Shown in pieces: positions 25,488 through 34,924 of a stretch of 64,000 nucleotides of DNA. Source of the DNA: Bacteroidetes bacterium HGW-Bacteroidetes-5 (GTDB lineage Bacteria; Bacteroidota; Bacteroidia; Bacteroidales; UBA932). Made by a program: the position numbers and the translations under genes. The notes under the pieces were generated by a model. That model did not search any database. It worked only from the letters and a program-made list of their open reading frames with translations, and was not told the origin of the DNA. Location: the NCBI GenBank assembly GCA_002842515.1, contig PHDC01000001.1, forward strand, positions 806,001 through 870,000, given 5' to 3'. Every line of letters starts with the position of its first letter. Position 1 is the stretch's first letter.

Positions 25488-25512
25488 AGGACATAGTTTA
25501 ATTGTTCCACTA

Positions 25513-27792
25513 TTATATATCTTCACGGGACTGACCAAACGCAGTCCGCATCAACTCTGTTAGGCTAACTACCATAGGTTTTGATGGGATAGGGGTTCCG
25601 CAGAGTTTTTCGAGGTCCCAGCTCTGTCCGGCAAAGGCAGAGTCGAAAGCTGGTTCTATTTCGAATACAAAGTAATAATCTTCACTGGGGTTTATATAGC
25701 CCAAAGTAATTAGCTCCTCTTTGGATTTTACCTCTGGCCCGGGAGAAGTAATGCGGTACAACAGGTCAGTAGATTTGTCTCCGGTTGTATGTAGTAGCAG
25801 AAACTTTGCGCTTGCCAGCCTTGGTCCTATTGTTTTGATATTAATGTCATCTCTAAGGTTATAAAGCAGTTTGTTCTCAATCCAACCCCAGTTCTCTTTA
25901 CGATAGTATCCAATAATGACATTTGTATTATCTGGAATAAGGCTCCTGTTTTTTCCATACGGTTCGGGAAGGGATGCGTTTAGAGGAGCTGTCAAGCCAG
26001 TTTTGTGTACATCGTATGTATGGTAAGAGATCTTCTCCCTTTGGGATGCCCTATTCATTAGGTGGTCGGCAACAGATTCAAGGAATTTTTTCAAATCGGT
26101 TGTTCCATTGTTAACCTTGGATGGTCTTACGGCAAAAGCGCCAAGTCCGGGGATAATCTCGTGGAAACCCCGTGGTTCAAATTTTTTGCCGTTCTCTCCC
26201 GGATATAGGACATAAGCCCCAGCTGTTCGGCGGATAGCATCTTTGTATGCGTGCATCTTTAAGAGATCTGCCCTCTTATATATTCCTTTGGCGTTATCTC
26301 TCTTCTCCTCATTAAGTTCGTTATCTTCGGAGCCTACAATATCCTCAATCTTCTCAACCCTGTACTTTGCATCAAAATGAACGTGCACAACCAACTCCTC
26401 CTCTTCTGCTATTTTCAAATCCAACCCACTTGGCCAAAATGAAAGAGTGTAGTCTGGCCGCATTGCTCTGGTCCAACTCCCTGCACTAGGGTAACTCTTT
26501 CCGCCCTCAAATGATTTGTTATAACTAAACTGAATATTTAGCTGCCTACCTTTCGCAGTATAAATACCTGAGATATGAAGTGGTCTCCCCTGTTTGAGCG
26601 TTAACCCTAATTTGTCCTCCGATATGGATATCAACTCCTCAATTTTCGGAGGTATAATGCCAAAAGTCTCTTCTACAAGTTCAAGTAACTTAAAGAATAG
26701 CCAATATTCGTAAAGTGTCGCAACATCCTTCTTTCCACCTTTGTAAACATCCTCCTCACCACCATCCCAAGAGAGACTCGCCGCAAGATCAAACATCAGC
26801 CATACTTTAAGAATCTCCCTATAACCCTCTTTTCGTTGAAGGATAGGACTGTTTAGAGGTAGGGTTTTTGGTGCAGATATCTCTTTAAAGATTGAGTGAG
26901 ATAGGCTACTTAATAACTTTTCATCCAGCAGGGAAGATTCACTTTTGAGTCTACTCTTCTCGGGAGCTACTGTAGATATATCATTGCAAAATCGTTGAAA
27001 TACAGATAGTGCGTGCTTTATAAATCGATTTTCTGGAGTATCTACTATTTCCGATTTTTCAAATACCGACAATTTAAGGGGGAGGGAGTTTAGTTTCTCT
27101 TTAAGAAAGTGACTATCTGGAGTGTTTGCTCTGTTTTTAGATGAACATATTTGTCGAACTTGTGAACTTCCCATTCTCCTTACACCTCTAATATCTCTAA
27201 CACTTTCGCTATTAGTCCATCTAGTGACAGGCGAGGTTAATATTTTATTAACAGAGTCGTCAAATTCGTTCGAGTCTATAATTGACTTAACAAAGGCAAA
27301 CCTTTGATATAGTACTTTTGGATCCTGTTTGTAATTTGGTTTGAAGAATTGAGATACTAGGGAGCTGTGTTCAAAAAGGAGCTCTGTGCACTTTTCCGTA
27401 ATCTCCTCAAGCATAAACTTATACTCGTTCCTATAGTTAACCTTCTTGGAAGTGATCTCCAGAAAAATCTCGCCAAGCTTTAATAAAGTTGCTGCATCTA
27501 GCACATTTATTTGAAGCGTTCCTACATAGATATTCGGAGATATTCTCCCGGTATGTATTAGCTCTTTGAATGGAGATCTACTTACAATCTCGCTCTCTTC
27601 TAGACAATATTTAGAATCGCTCAAAACATAGCTATAAAACGTTCCCTCCTTAATCTGATACTTTGCCTCGCCATTTACTAAAGCATCATCTACAACAGCC
27701 AGCACACTATTCACAGAGCTCTCTGGCCGTATAGTTAATATCAGCGTTAGATCTTTTAAATCAATAGGTATTTCAATCGAGGTTAGATGCAT
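25513..27792 (-). CDS. McrC-like DUF2357 nuclease subunit
   Basis: 759 residues. The N-terminal half matches the DUF2357 region of McrC-related proteins, and the C-terminal half holds a PD-(D/E)XK nuclease core: RPDYTLSFWP (Asp near residue 447) and VHFDAKYRVE (D-A-K near residue 472). McrBC-type systems are type IV restriction enzymes: the McrB GTPase/ATPase motor recognises modified DNA and drives the McrC nuclease. The gene is six bases downstream of the McrB-like gene, so they are co-expressed. The protein is about twice the size of E. coli McrC, as usual for this DUF2357 group. Confidence 0.75.
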   Translation of the reverse strand: MHLTSIEIPIDLKDLTLILTIRPESSVNSVLAVVDDALVNGEAKYQIKEGTFYSYVLSDSKYCLEESEIVSRSPFKELIHTGRISPNIYVGTLQINVLDAATLLKLGEIFLEITSKKVNYRNEYKFMLEEITEKCTELLFEHSSLVSQFFKPNYKQDPKVLYQRFAFVKSIIDSNEFDDSVNKILTSPVTRWTNSESVRDIRGVRRMGSSQVRQICSSKNRANTPDSHFLKEKLNSLPLKLSVFEKSEIVDTPENRFIKHALSVFQRFCNDISTVAPEKSRLKSESSLLDEKLLSSLSHSIFKEISAPKTLPLNSPILQRKEGYREILKVWLMFDLAASLSWDGGEEDVYKGGKKDVATLYEYWLFFKLLELVEETFGIIPPKIEELISISEDKLGLTLKQGRPLHISGIYTAKGRQLNIQFSYNKSFEGGKSYPSAGSWTRAMRPDYTLSFWPSGLDLKIAEEEELVVHVHFDAKYRVEKIEDIVGSEDNELNEEKRDNAKGIYKRADLLKMHAYKDAIRRTAGAYVLYPGENGKKFEPRGFHEIIPGLGAFAVRPSKVNNGTTDLKKFLESVADHLMNRASQREKISYHTYDVHKTGLTAPLNASLPEPYGKNRSLIPDNTNVIIGYYRKENWGWIENKLLYNLRDDINIKTIGPRLASAKFLLLHTTGDKSTDLLYRITSPGPEVKSKEELITLGYINPSEDYYFVFEIEPAFDSAFAGQSWDLEKLCGTPIPSKPMVVSLTELMRTAFGQSREDI

Positions 27793-27798
27793 AATATC

Positions 27799-29913
27799 TT
27801 ATGCTTCTGCGAAACTAGTAAAACTATTCTGCACCAGATTATTATACATCCGCACTATCTTTTCAAGTGACAATGGGTATTTGATGTCTTTTAGATCAAG
27901 TGTCTCTACTTGCGCTTTCCCAGTTGTATAGTTACTTGTACTAACACCATCCATCAAGCACATTTTAATTAGCTCTATAAGAACTGGTTCTAACTTCCTT
28001 TTTGATCCGTGTACCTTAGGTAAGAGTTTCTGTAAGATTGCATAATCAATAATCTCGCTCGTATTTGTATCGGGAGACAATAATGGAACTATTTGTGTAA
28101 GCCGTTGAATTTCACTTGCTGTCCTAAAACCAAACTCTGCCCCAGAAATCTTTAATTGAACAAAGAAATCGAGTAAAGCTATATTAATCTCTTCTATATT
28201 ATTTTGATAGCTAACAGGTTCATTCGCAATGTTAACAAAAGTAGATCCAAATTCGGCACCCCTTCCTTTAAGAACTTCAAGGTTTAGATTCCCGGGGTTG
28301 TCAAGGAATTTTTCTATCTCTCTCTCTGTTACTCTAAATTCAATTGTGTTGGCTCTGTCGAGGACCTTTGGGCTAAACATATAGGTTGTTTCATCTATGT
28401 TTACTGTGCCTATAATGAATAGATTCTTTGGTAGGACGATGCTTGGTGGAACTCCATCCCAGTCTCCACTATCTTCATGTAAGAAAATCTCTCCTTTAGA
28501 CTCCATCGTGCTCAAAAAATCTGCAAAGTAACGCTCAACATGGCTCAGATTCATCTCGTCAAGTATAAGGAAGTAAGGTCTCTCTTTATCTTCCCCTGCT
28601 TTCAAGATTAAGTCTAGAACTCTATTATCTGGTTTTACATATTTTTTATTCTCTAAAGCATTTGGGAACCCTAATAAAGGCTCTCGGTTTGTCCAGTCTG
28701 CCCCAACAGGAATAAGACAATACTGGCTCTTCTCTTTGCACAACCACATTGCAAAAGATTGAGCCAGTTTTGTTTTACCAGAACCCGATAGACCGGTAAG
28801 AATTATGAATGGTTTAGTTAGTAGGGAGGAGATAAACCTTACTACGAGCGTTTCATTAAAAACCAATTTAGCTTCCATTAGCCACTTAGAAAACTCAGAG
28901 TGAATAGATGTAAAAGGCGTAGAAGCCGGAGGAATTATTGGAGTTACTGGAAATGGAATAGGATTGGCATTAGTGATAGGATCAGTGTTAAAATCCAAGG
29001 AATTATAATAGTCGGTAATCTCTAGTAAGTCTTTATCTATCGTATCTTCATCGAGTGGCTTAGAAACGTCGTAGGCTTTAAATACATAGGAGTCTCCATA
29101 TTTAATTTTCTCCCTAATACCCTTCGATTTCATATATTCAGATATAGATAGAGGCTCCGTTAGTGGCCAATCTACGTCAGACGGATTGGTAGCACTTACA
29201 CAGTAAGCCAATACTAAAATTTTATTCTTTTTATAATATAAATATCCTGGATATATACCCTTTTGAACAGTTTGACCTTCTCTAAGAAATGCAAACCAAG
29301 GGACGTATGTTAATGTCCCTATTCCAAAGCTCACTTTAACTTTAAGATTATTGTAGATATTTACATAACCTGTCGTTTGCAAACTTTCTGTTTTTGTCTG
29401 TTCAAGGAATTTCAATAATTGATCGTAAAATTTCATGGTAGTTGATTTCTTTGAAATTAAATATGTAGAAATGAGTACTTCTCTAAAATTTTCTCTATTA
29501 TTAGAATCTAATAATAGAGAAAATAATTCTTGTTCTATTTGGGCATGTAGAAATTGAGACCTTAGATGATTAACTGAGTACGAATTTATTCTTGCAGATA
29601 AATCTACCTCCTTGTTACTCGATTTTGGAATTAACTTCCAAAATGACTCTCCACTTAAATGTACATAAGGAGCACCAATATTTGGTTTAAAAATATCTTT
29701 GTTCTCAACAAATTTTTCCCAGTTCAACTTATATTGACTCTCTAGTTTATCAGTTAACTCAACCTTATTAGATTGAATATCTCCTTTTCCAATTAAATCT
29801 ATTACAGACAATAGCAGAACTGCCTTGTGAGGAGCTATCTTACCTTGTTGTTTGTTAGTGTTTAGGGTGGAAAATTTCTCTAGATAATCTTTTAGATTCT
29901 TATTACTTTCCAT
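27799..29913 (-). CDS. McrB-like AAA+ motor with N-terminal recognition domains
   Basis: 704 residues. Three parts are visible: an N-terminal region around KIAPHKAVLLLSVIDLIGKG, of the type found beside HNH nucleases; a DUF3578/MrcB-N-like domain (VKVSFGIGTLTYVPWFAFLR onward), a probable DNA-recognition module; and the AAA_5 motor, with Walker A TGLSGSGKTKLA (about residues 370-381) and Walker B LILDEMNLSHVERYF (about 448-462), ending in TVNIDETTYMFSPKVLDRAN, which is typical of McrB. It is the first gene of a two-gene operon. An inverted repeat lies just upstream of its start. The expected role is restriction of modified foreign DNA; the modification recognised cannot be read from the sequence. 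Confidence 0.75.
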   Translation of the reverse strand: MESNKNLKDYLEKFSTLNTNKQQGKIAPHKAVLLLSVIDLIGKGDIQSNKVELTDKLESQYKLNWEKFVENKDIFKPNIGAPYVHLSGESFWKLIPKSSNKEVDLSARINSYSVNHLRSQFLHAQIEQELFSLLLDSNNRENFREVLISTYLISKKSTTMKFYDQLLKFLEQTKTESLQTTGYVNIYNNLKVKVSFGIGTLTYVPWFAFLREGQTVQKGIYPGYLYYKKNKILVLAYCVSATNPSDVDWPLTEPLSISEYMKSKGIREKIKYGDSYVFKAYDVSKPLDEDTIDKDLLEITDYYNSLDFNTDPITNANPIPFPVTPIIPPASTPFTSIHSEFSKWLMEAKLVFNETLVVRFISSLLTKPFIILTGLSGSGKTKLAQSFAMWLCKEKSQYCLIPVGADWTNREPLLGFPNALENKKYVKPDNRVLDLILKAGEDKERPYFLILDEMNLSHVERYFADFLSTMESKGEIFLHEDSGDWDGVPPSIVLPKNLFIIGTVNIDETTYMFSPKVLDRANTIEFRVTEREIEKFLDNPGNLNLEVLKGRGAEFGSTFVNIANEPVSYQNNIEEINIALLDFFVQLKISGAEFGFRTASEIQRLTQIVPLLSPDTNTSEIIDYAILQKLLPKVHGSKRKLEPVLIELIKMCLMDGVSTSNYTTGKAQVETLDLKDIKYPLSLEKIVRMYNNLVQNSFTSFAEA

Positions 29914-29930
29914 AATTATTTGGAATTGCT

Positions 29931-29983
29931 AATAAAATTTGTTTCTATCTTACTTTCACAAATTTATGAAACAAATTTATTAA
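29931..29983. promoter_or_regulatory. Inverted repeat upstream of the McrBC-like operon
   Basis: AATAAAATTTGTTTC (29931-29945) is matched as an inverted copy by GAAACAAATTTATT (29968-29981) around a 22-base spacer, 18 bases before the minus-strand start codon at 29913. This could be an operator, or the 5' UTR hairpin of the operon. The rest of 29984-30282 is A/T-rich and probably holds both divergent promoters; no box is certain. Confidence 0.4.
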
Positions 29984-30282
29984 TCCACACTAAAAATAAA
30001 CATATTATCTAGCGGCTATCTTTTTTTGTTTTTTCTTAACAAGAATAAATCAAAATAGTAATTCAGCTCACAATTATTACTATTTTTGACACCGAATTGC
30101 AAAAATGTATTGTCGGTGGTGTTTATATTTACACTTTTTGCAAATTGAGTTTAGGGAGAAACGGGTTTAAGTTGTACTTATATAGGTACGGGTTCACCCT
30201 TTTTGCTATTAATGTGCTTTTAGAATATTAAAATATATTCCAAATTAAATTTGTTTTAAAATAAACACTTTATAAAATTACT

Positions 30283-31878
30283 ATGAATACAAAAAATCTA
30301 TCGCGCTTTGGTGCTTTTATGCTGGTATTAGTATTAGCCGTTACCTCTTGTAAACCAAGCACTACTTTCAAAATCACGGGAACCCTGGATGGCATCGAAG
30401 ATGGCAGCAAGGTTATTCTAATGTCTATGTCAAACAGAACTTTGACAGATACTGCTGTTGTAGCAAACGGAACCTTTACCTTCACCGGTAGTGTAGAGGA
30501 ACCATCTATGTACTACCTTATGGTAGATGGCAAAAGAATGTCTACACTCTCTTTTTACAATGAGAACGCCAAAATTACCATCAAAGGTCACGCAGATACA
30601 TTAAACAAAGCTGTGATTGAGGGTAGTAAAATTCAGGATGAAGCCAATCTTTACAGCGAGAGAGTTAAAGCCCTTAGCGAGAAATTCAAAGTAAATGAGT
30701 TAAGAACCGAGATGTACTCAAGAGGTGCTCAGGGAGTTGTAACCGAGGAGAGGAAAAAAGAGATTGAAGCCATCCTTGATACATACACTTTAGAGAGCGA
30801 ACAACTTACCATTGATTATATTAAGGAGTTTCCAAAAGCTAACTTCTCTGTAATTTTGGTTGGCCGCGCCACCTCAGGTAAAAGTGCAGCAATTGTTGAG
30901 GAGTACATAAATATGCTGGATCCAAAACTTGCCCAGCTTCCAAGTGTCGTTAAGATGCGTGAGACAGTTACAGAGATGAAAAAGACAGAGGTCTCTATGG
31001 ACTCTTTCATCCCAAATGCCAGCAATCTAACTTACGGTGTAGATAACACCTTTGCAGGGAAAGATCATAAAAATGTAATCTACCTGGCAGTAATGACAAA
31101 CGACAATGTTTGTGCTATCACTGCAGATGGTAAGGTCCTGGTGGTTAGCCCAACAGGTGCAAAAGTAGCTGAGTTCAAATCTGTACTCAACTCTAAGCCA
31201 TCTGTAATTGCAGTAGACAAGGCAGATAATATCTATGTTCTTGGAACTATCGTTGAGAAGAAGACAGTTGAATCCAGAGGAAGATCTATGCAGGTAGAGA
31301 CTCCAACAGGGGTTGAGTGCGTGGTATTGAACTCAAAAGGTGTTAAGGTAAGAGATCTTAAACTGGAAGGTCTTATCACAGCTACCGGCGTTAGAGTATC
31401 GGAAAACAACATTCTGGTTGCAGATACCCGCGGCAGATTAATTAATATTTACGATCTTGAGACAGGTGCAAAAAAATCTGCAATCGAGAAACTTCGCACT
31501 TGCTGCGGTATTCTGGATTTTGGAGTTCGTAATAACAACGAGGTTCTGGTAGCTAACCTGGGTGCTTTCCGTGTTAACGGTTATGACTTTACAGGTGCAC
31601 CTACAATCGCTTTTGGCCAGCGTGGTACAGGAATCGATGAGTTTCACGGTTGCTGCAACCCTGTAAGTGTTGCTTTCCTATCTAACGGAGGTATTGTATC
31701 TGTTGAGAAGGATCCAACCCGTATTAAGGTTTACAGTAAAGAGGGTGCCAAGAAAATTGAGGGTATAGATGAACTCGTTAAGGGTTGTGCATATATTCCA
31801 ATGATTGTAGATTCAAAAGATAATGTGTATCTTGCATCCAAAACAGACGGTATTGTAAAATGCGTTTCTGTTAAATAG
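30283..31878 (+). CDS. Lipoprotein with N-terminal DUF4369-like domain and six-bladed beta-propeller, Cys-pair rich
   Basis: 531 residues with a lipoprotein signal (VLAVTSC, Cys near residue 23). Residues ~24-130 resemble the DUF4369 beta-sandwich found at the front of Bacteroidota thioredoxin-like lipoproteins (FKITGTLDGIEDGSKVILMS). The remainder, from about residue 255, has NHL-type propeller repeats (VIAVDKADNIYVLG, GVRVSENNILVADTRGRLI, PMIVDSKDNVYLAS). Two adjacent-Cys sites, RTCCGILDFG and FHGCCNPVSV, are unusual and could bind a metal or form strained disulfides. It is the first gene of a module with NapG/NapH-like electron carriers, and is probably attached to a membrane on the periplasmic side. 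No catalytic role can be named. Confidence 0.6.
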   Translation: MNTKNLSRFGAFMLVLVLAVTSCKPSTTFKITGTLDGIEDGSKVILMSMSNRTLTDTAVVANGTFTFTGSVEEPSMYYLMVDGKRMSTLSFYNENAKITIKGHADTLNKAVIEGSKIQDEANLYSERVKALSEKFKVNELRTEMYSRGAQGVVTEERKKEIEAILDTYTLESEQLTIDYIKEFPKANFSVILVGRATSGKSAAIVEEYINMLDPKLAQLPSVVKMRETVTEMKKTEVSMDSFIPNASNLTYGVDNTFAGKDHKNVIYLAVMTNDNVCAITADGKVLVVSPTGAKVAEFKSVLNSKPSVIAVDKADNIYVLGTIVEKKTVESRGRSMQVETPTGVECVVLNSKGVKVRDLKLEGLITATGVRVSENNILVADTRGRLINIYDLETGAKKSAIEKLRTCCGILDFGVRNNNEVLVANLGAFRVNGYDFTGAPTIAFGQRGTGIDEFHGCCNPVSVAFLSNGGIVSVEKDPTRIKVYSKEGAKKIEGIDELVKGCAYIPMIVDSKDNVYLASKTDGIVKCVSVK

Positions 31879-31896
31879 ATTTAAAAGCTCTATTGA

Positions 31897-32835
31897 ATGA
31901 CTATCCCAAAACAATTCCAATTTTCATTTATCATCTTTGCAGCCTGCGCTCTTCTTGCAGGCTGCATTAATGCTAATAATAAGGCTGCCGATCTTTATCA
32001 GGAGACAGCCTTTGTGCCCTCTGCCAATGCGCAACCATCTGCACAGGACTCTGTTCTAAAAATTTCACTTGCAGTTAACGAAGCCTACTGTCTCAAGACT
32101 GCCTGCTCCTGTATTGCAGATCTATCTGCAAGGGAGTACGACCAGCTTGTAGATATTCTGCTCACAAAATACAATATTGACCTTCAACTCACATACTACA
32201 TAGAGGAGTACGAGATGGTAGATTCTTTAAGAACCAAAGCGTTCGACGGAGTTATCTGCAAACCCTGGCTTGCCTTTATGTTGGTTCCGGAGTATAAGAT
32301 CGACTATAAAAGGGTTGCAGATTTGCTGGACCCATCCAATAATCAGTGGCTTACCGGCCATTTTATTGTAAAGATTGAGTCTGAGATAAAGAGTATGAAA
32401 GAGATCACCGGCAAGTCGCTGGCTATTGGTCAGCCGGACTCCTATGAGAAGTACCATCTGCCTATGGCAATGCTTAAAGAGGGCAAGATTACTCCAAAAG
32501 AGACTATCTACAAAGCCAGCTGTCTGGAGACTCTCAATATGCTTCACGAAAATGAGGTAGAGGTTGCTGTAATTTCAGATTACTCTCTTACAGCAAGTTG
32601 TGCGGTTGATTTTATAACTCCCAATGAGTTTCGCTCTATAGGAGTTACCGCGCAGATGCCTTTGTGCTCCGTTATTCTGGATATGGCTAAGGTGAGTGAG
32701 GCAGATGCGCTTCGTCTTCAAAAGGCGCTTCTGGAGATTTCGGGAGATAGTGCTCCTGCAGGCCTTCTTAGCAGAGGTTTTGTGTCTCCGGCAAGCTGGA
32801 TACCTGTGCCTTATGTTACAGCTGAAACAAAATAA
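31897..32835 (+). CDS. PhnD-like substrate-binding lipoprotein
   Basis: 312 residues with a lipoprotein signal (ACALLAGC, Cys near residue 23). The mature part is a type 2 periplasmic-binding fold of the PhnD/ABC-substrate type: FDGVICKPWLAFMLV, ITGKSLAIGQPDSYEKYHLP, EVEVAVISDYSL. An extra Cys cluster CLKTACSC lies near residues 65-72. No ABC permease or ATPase is near, so it is more likely a sensor or a carrier of a ligand for the adjoining redox proteins than part of an importer. The start lies 18 bases after the propeller gene, in one operon. Confidence 0.6.
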   Translation: MTIPKQFQFSFIIFAACALLAGCINANNKAADLYQETAFVPSANAQPSAQDSVLKISLAVNEAYCLKTACSCIADLSAREYDQLVDILLTKYNIDLQLTYYIEEYEMVDSLRTKAFDGVICKPWLAFMLVPEYKIDYKRVADLLDPSNNQWLTGHFIVKIESEIKSMKEITGKSLAIGQPDSYEKYHLPMAMLKEGKITPKETIYKASCLETLNMLHENEVEVAVISDYSLTASCAVDFITPNEFRSIGVTAQMPLCSVILDMAKVSEADALRLQKALLEISGDSAPAGLLSRGFVSPASWIPVPYVTAETK

Positions 32836-32865
32836 GCTATTCTCATTATCTAAAATCTATCAGTA

Positions 32866-33462
32866 ATGGATCGAAGGAAATTTTTGGTCAACTTAGGGAG
32901 GGGTGCGTGTGCTATTGTGATTGGTGGCGTAACCTACAGAGTGGTAAAAAACCAGTTAAATCCTCAGGGGGCGGGTCCCAAAACCAGGTTTGTGTGGGCT
33001 ATAGACCCTCACAAATGTAACGGATGCGGGATTTGTGAAGTTGCCTGTGTAAGGACACCATCTGCAGTAAAAGCTGTGAATGATCAAAAGAAGTGCAGTT
33101 TTTGTGTAGTCTGCTATGGTCACATCTCCGATAAACAGATTGCTTCAGATAAAATTATCTCAGATGGTAAAAGGGTGTGCCCGCACGATGCTGTTGTGAG
33201 GGAGAGCTACTCCGGAACAGTTGACGGTACATTTATCTATACCATAGATGATAAGAAGTGTACCGGTTGTGGCAAATGTGTAAAAAACTGCACCGAAAAG
33301 GGGACACAATCTATGTTCCTAATTATTCGCCCGGACCTCTGTATAGCCTGCAACAGTTGCAACATTGCCGCGAAATGCCCGCAAAATGCAATTGACAGAG
33401 TGTGGTTCGGACCCGAAGATGATTTCAAAGGGGAGTATGAACTTGAGTATGAACAAAACTAA
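32866..33462 (+). CDS. Tat-exported multi-[4Fe-4S] ferredoxin, NapG-like
   Basis: 198 residues. The N-terminal MDRRKFLVNLGRG is a twin-arginine signal (RRxFL) followed by a hydrophobic stretch. Four Cys clusters follow: CNGCGICEVAC, CSFCVVCYGH, CTGCGKCVKNC and CIACNSCNIAAKCP, fitting three to four [4Fe-4S] centres as in NapG/NrfC-type electron carriers. It would pass electrons in the periplasm between the membrane NapH-like protein and an unknown partner. It overlaps or abuts the next gene, depending on the start chosen there. Confidence 0.8.
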   Translation: MDRRKFLVNLGRGACAIVIGGVTYRVVKNQLNPQGAGPKTRFVWAIDPHKCNGCGICEVACVRTPSAVKAVNDQKKCSFCVVCYGHISDKQIASDKIISDGKRVCPHDAVVRESYSGTVDGTFIYTIDDKKCTGCGKCVKNCTEKGTQSMFLIIRPDLCIACNSCNIAAKCPQNAIDRVWFGPEDDFKGEYELEYEQN

Positions 33463-34504
33463 GGTTGCAGATATGAGAAACTTATTAAAATCAATAACAT
33501 TGGTTCTGCTGCTTTCGGTGGTTGTTCCGTTTGTATATCCCTCAATAGCTGCTATTTATGCTCAGGAGCAGAGTGACCCCAACTGTATTCGGGAGGTAGA
33601 TGAGAACAGCGATGTGTGGCAGTTTCGTGAGAGTTATGTACCCAAGAAGTACAACCCCACCCCGGAGTATATGGTTTTTGTAGATCTGGCGGTTCTTATC
33701 CTTATAATGGTTGCGGGGATGTTTTTTGTCTTGAAGAGAAAGCATTCGCGCTACATTAAGTTCCTGGCAATATTCACTCTTGTCTACCTTGGGCTTGTCC
33801 GGGGTGGGTGTATCTGCCCGGTTGGTGTAATTACCAATGTGACCATAGGTATGATCACCCCTAAACTTGTAGGCTTGGCAACTCTTTTGGTCTTTATCTC
33901 TCCGCTGGTGATTGCCTTTTTTGCAGGTCGTGTATTTTGCAGTTCGGGTTGCCCGCTTGGTGCTGTCCAGCACATCTTCTACAAAAAGAGAAAACATATA
34001 CAGCTTCCATTGGTTGTAAATAAAATAGTCAGGGTTGTTCCTATCCTCATCTTGGTCGCAACAATCTACTTTGCAATAAAATCTACCTACTTCCTGGCTT
34101 GTCAGCTGGAGCCCTACAAGGCTCTCTTCTTCACAGGGCACGTTTGGTTTGAGCAGATTGTGGCCCTTATCTCCGGCAACCCGATGGAGCCTAAATTCCT
34201 CTCGGCTTTCGGAATATTCTCCTGGAGCTACCTTGCACTCATTTTGGTGGTAGGCTACTGGATTCCGAGACCATTCTGCCGCCTGCTTTGCCCATATGGT
34301 GTTCTTGTCGGCTTCGTCTCAATGTTCTCATTCAACCCAAGAAAAATAGACAACGAAAAGTGCAACCTCTGCACCGCCTGCCAAAAGATCTGCCCAACCC
34401 AGTCAATCCTAATTGACCGCAAAAACAAAATCACCAAACTCTCCAACTACGACTGCATCCAATGCAACCTCTGCAGCGACACCTGCAAAACAAATGCAAT
34501 CTAA
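33449..34504 (+). CDS. NapH-like membrane ferredoxin
   Basis: About 351 residues from the ATG at 33449 (MNKTKVADMRN); ATGs at 33437 and 33473 are alternatives, and a longer frame into the previous gene is unlikely. The protein has about five transmembrane helices, membrane-embedded Cys motifs CICPVG, CSSGCPLGAV and CRLLCPYGV, and two C-terminal cytosolic [4Fe-4S] sites, CNLCTACQKIC and CIQCNLCSDTC. This is the NapH/NosR-C-terminal-like architecture, which takes electrons from quinol and hands them to a NapG-type protein. With the preceding genes it forms a quinol-to-periplasm electron route. The terminal oxidoreductase is not in the window. Confidence 0.75.
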   Translation: MNKTKVADMRNLLKSITLVLLLSVVVPFVYPSIAAIYAQEQSDPNCIREVDENSDVWQFRESYVPKKYNPTPEYMVFVDLAVLILIMVAGMFFVLKRKHSRYIKFLAIFTLVYLGLVRGGCICPVGVITNVTIGMITPKLVGLATLLVFISPLVIAFFAGRVFCSSGCPLGAVQHIFYKKRKHIQLPLVVNKIVRVVPILILVATIYFAIKSTYFLACQLEPYKALFFTGHVWFEQIVALISGNPMEPKFLSAFGIFSWSYLALILVVGYWIPRPFCRLLCPYGVLVGFVSMFSFNPRKIDNEKCNLCTACQKICPTQSILIDRKNKITKLSNYDCIQCNLCSDTCKTNAI

Positions 34505-34505
34505 C

Positions 34506-34607
34506 CTTGCCAAGCATCGTGGGGTGTAATTGATTAACAATGCATTAGCCATTTGAAACGGAGAGAATCTTGCCAAGCATCGTGGGGTATTGCTGATAAT
34601 CAGCAAT
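34506..34607. repeat. Two 20-bp direct repeats and a short perfect hairpin
   Basis: CTTGCCAAGCATCGTGGGGT occurs at 34506-34525 and 34569-34588, period 63. Directly after the second copy is the perfect hairpin ATTGCTGA-TAA-TCAGCAAT (34589-34607). No T-run follows, so it is not a classic terminator. The segment leads into the 20-bp repeat array. Confidence 0.6.
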
Positions 34608-34620
34608 AAAGCCCATAACT

Positions 34621-34780
34621 GCGAAGCAGATAACACACCTGCGAAGCAGACCACATAACTGCGAAGCAGATAACACACCTGCGAAGCAGACAACACAGCT
34701 GCGAAGCAGACCACATAACTGCGAAGCAGACCACATAACTGCGAAGCAGATAACACACCTGCGAAGCAGACCAATTGATT
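34621..34780. repeat. Array of eight 20-bp units with GCGAAGC mini-hairpins
   Basis: Eight head-to-tail units of exactly 20 bases, each starting GCGAAGCAGA and ending in variants such as TAACACACCT or CCACATAACT. Each unit junction contains CTGC-GAA-GCAG, and GCGAAGC is known as an exceptionally stable DNA mini-hairpin. There are no unique spacers, so this is not CRISPR. The last unit ends in CCAATTGATT, which leads into the inverted-repeat element at 34781. Confidence 0.8.
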
Positions 34781-34899
34781 CCTGGGAGTTTTTTACAACT
34801 TGCGGGTATTTAATGAGATAGCTTTTTCAACAACACATTAAACGCAAAGTCTCTCAGGCTAAAGCGCATATAAACAAGTAAATGTAAAAAACTCCCAGG
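34781..34899. repeat. ~119-bp element with terminal inverted repeats (E2)
   Basis: Bounded by CCTGGGAGTTTTTTACA and TGTAAAAAACTCCCAGG, and nearly identical to 36562-36680 (the visible differences are single bases, for example TAGCTTTTTCAACAAC versus TCGATTTTTCAAAAAC). It lies 25 bases past the end of the minus-strand ATPase gene. Confidence 0.75.
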
Positions 34900-34924
34900 G
34901 AGTTATTTGCCCGTGCTTTAACGG

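Noticed and set aside
31897-32835. Part of a phosphonate ABC importer
   Set aside because: The PhnD-like fold is there, but no permease or ATPase gene is adjacent; the neighbours are redox proteins.
33542-34141. 199-codon minus-strand ORF
   Set aside because: Antisense to the NapH-like gene with its conserved Cys motifs; no family features of its own.
34409-34774. Minus-strand ORF with repeated VCFAGVLSASQLC-like peptide
   Set aside because: It is the translation of the 20-bp GCGAAGC array running into the antisense of the NapH-like gene; no start or family support.
34621-34780. CRISPR array
   Set aside because: The repeats are 20 bp, directly abutting, with no unique spacers and no cas genes nearby.
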